DNA of 6,042 nucleotides, from the NCBI GenBank assembly GCA_025455225.1, contig JALOMY010000188.1, positions 1 to 6,042 of the forward strand. The letters are read 5' to 3'. Shown one piece after another: positions 5,965 through 6,042 of this stretch. Below the pieces are notes generated by a model. That model was not told the origin of the DNA and ran no database searches. It saw only the letters and a list, made by a program, of their open reading frames with translations. Source of the DNA: Cyclobacteriaceae bacterium (GTDB taxonomy: Bacteria; Bacteroidota; Bacteroidia; Cytophagales; Cyclobacteriaceae). The translations under genes and the position numbers were made by a program. Positions within the stretch are counted from its first letter, which is position 1. Every line of letters begins with the position of its first letter.

Positions 5965-6042
5965 ATGCAGAAAAAACTTATTCTCGATTCGGACCTGCTG
6001 GATATCACCTTAAGCCGTCTTTGTCAGCAATTGATTGAAAAT
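5965..6042 (+). CDS. pyrR: PyrR-like pyrimidine regulator / uracil phosphoribosyltransferase (3' end outside window)
   Basis: Only the first 26 residues are present. The pattern KLILDSDLLDITLSRLCQQL followed by IEN matches the start of PyrR, where a short strand ending in ILD leads into a helix carrying an R-x-x-x-x-(M/L)-I-E motif. PyrR proteins have a phosphoribosyltransferase fold. They make UMP from uracil and PRPP, and in Gram-positive bacteria they bind pyr mRNA to control attenuation; whether Bacteroidota homologues do so is not visible here. The catalytic PRPP loop lies beyond the window, so the assignment rests on a short stretch. The ATG at 5965 is the only sensible start. It has no Shine-Dalgarno sequence, sits 46 bases after the preceding stop and just downstream of a TAnnTTTG element, so it probably begins a new transcription unit, likely for pyrimidine genes. 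Confidence 0.75.
   Translation, partial: MQKKLILDSDLLDITLSRLCQQLIEN

Overview
The window looks like a piece of a Bacteroidota chromosome, most plausibly from the Cytophagales. Three things point there. None of the visible starts has a convincing Shine-Dalgarno sequence. The -7 elements in front of two genes read TAnnTTTG, the Bacteroidota housekeeping form. The amidophosphoribosyltransferase is an enlarged type of about 630 residues that I associate with this phylum. The lineage is inferred from these traits, not from a database match. All genes lie on the + strand, packing is dense, and I see no mobile element, tRNA, rRNA or CRISPR array.

Layout: (1) 1-432 is the 3' end of a sensor histidine kinase, covering its ATP-binding domain. 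(2) 433-490 is a short gap with a TAnnTTTG promoter embedded in a 7-bp perfect dyad. (3) 491-2380 is a long PurF-type amidophosphoribosyltransferase, the first committed enzyme of purine synthesis. (4) 2381-2455 holds a strong hairpin terminator. (5) 2456-2860 encodes a small EVE-domain (PUA-like) protein. (6) 2861-4459 and 4410-5918 are two tandem, diverged paralogues encoding exported proteins of unknown function. (7) 5919-5964 is a short gap with a second TAnnTTTG promoter. (8) 5965 to the end is the first 26 codons of a PyrR-like regulator/uracil phosphoribosyltransferase.

The EVE gene and the two exported-protein genes are probably one transcription unit. The stop of the EVE gene abuts the start of the first paralogue, and the second paralogue's signal peptide is encoded inside the 3' end of the first, in another frame. 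This unit is flanked by two nucleotide-metabolism genes whose promoter regions share a nearly identical 15-base block.

The points most worth a second look are the tandem exported paralogues with their 50-base dual-coding overlap and a Tyr-rich insert in only one copy, the PurF that keeps two of the four cysteine positions of the iron-sulfur type enzyme, and the shared block and dyad at the purF and pyrR promoters.
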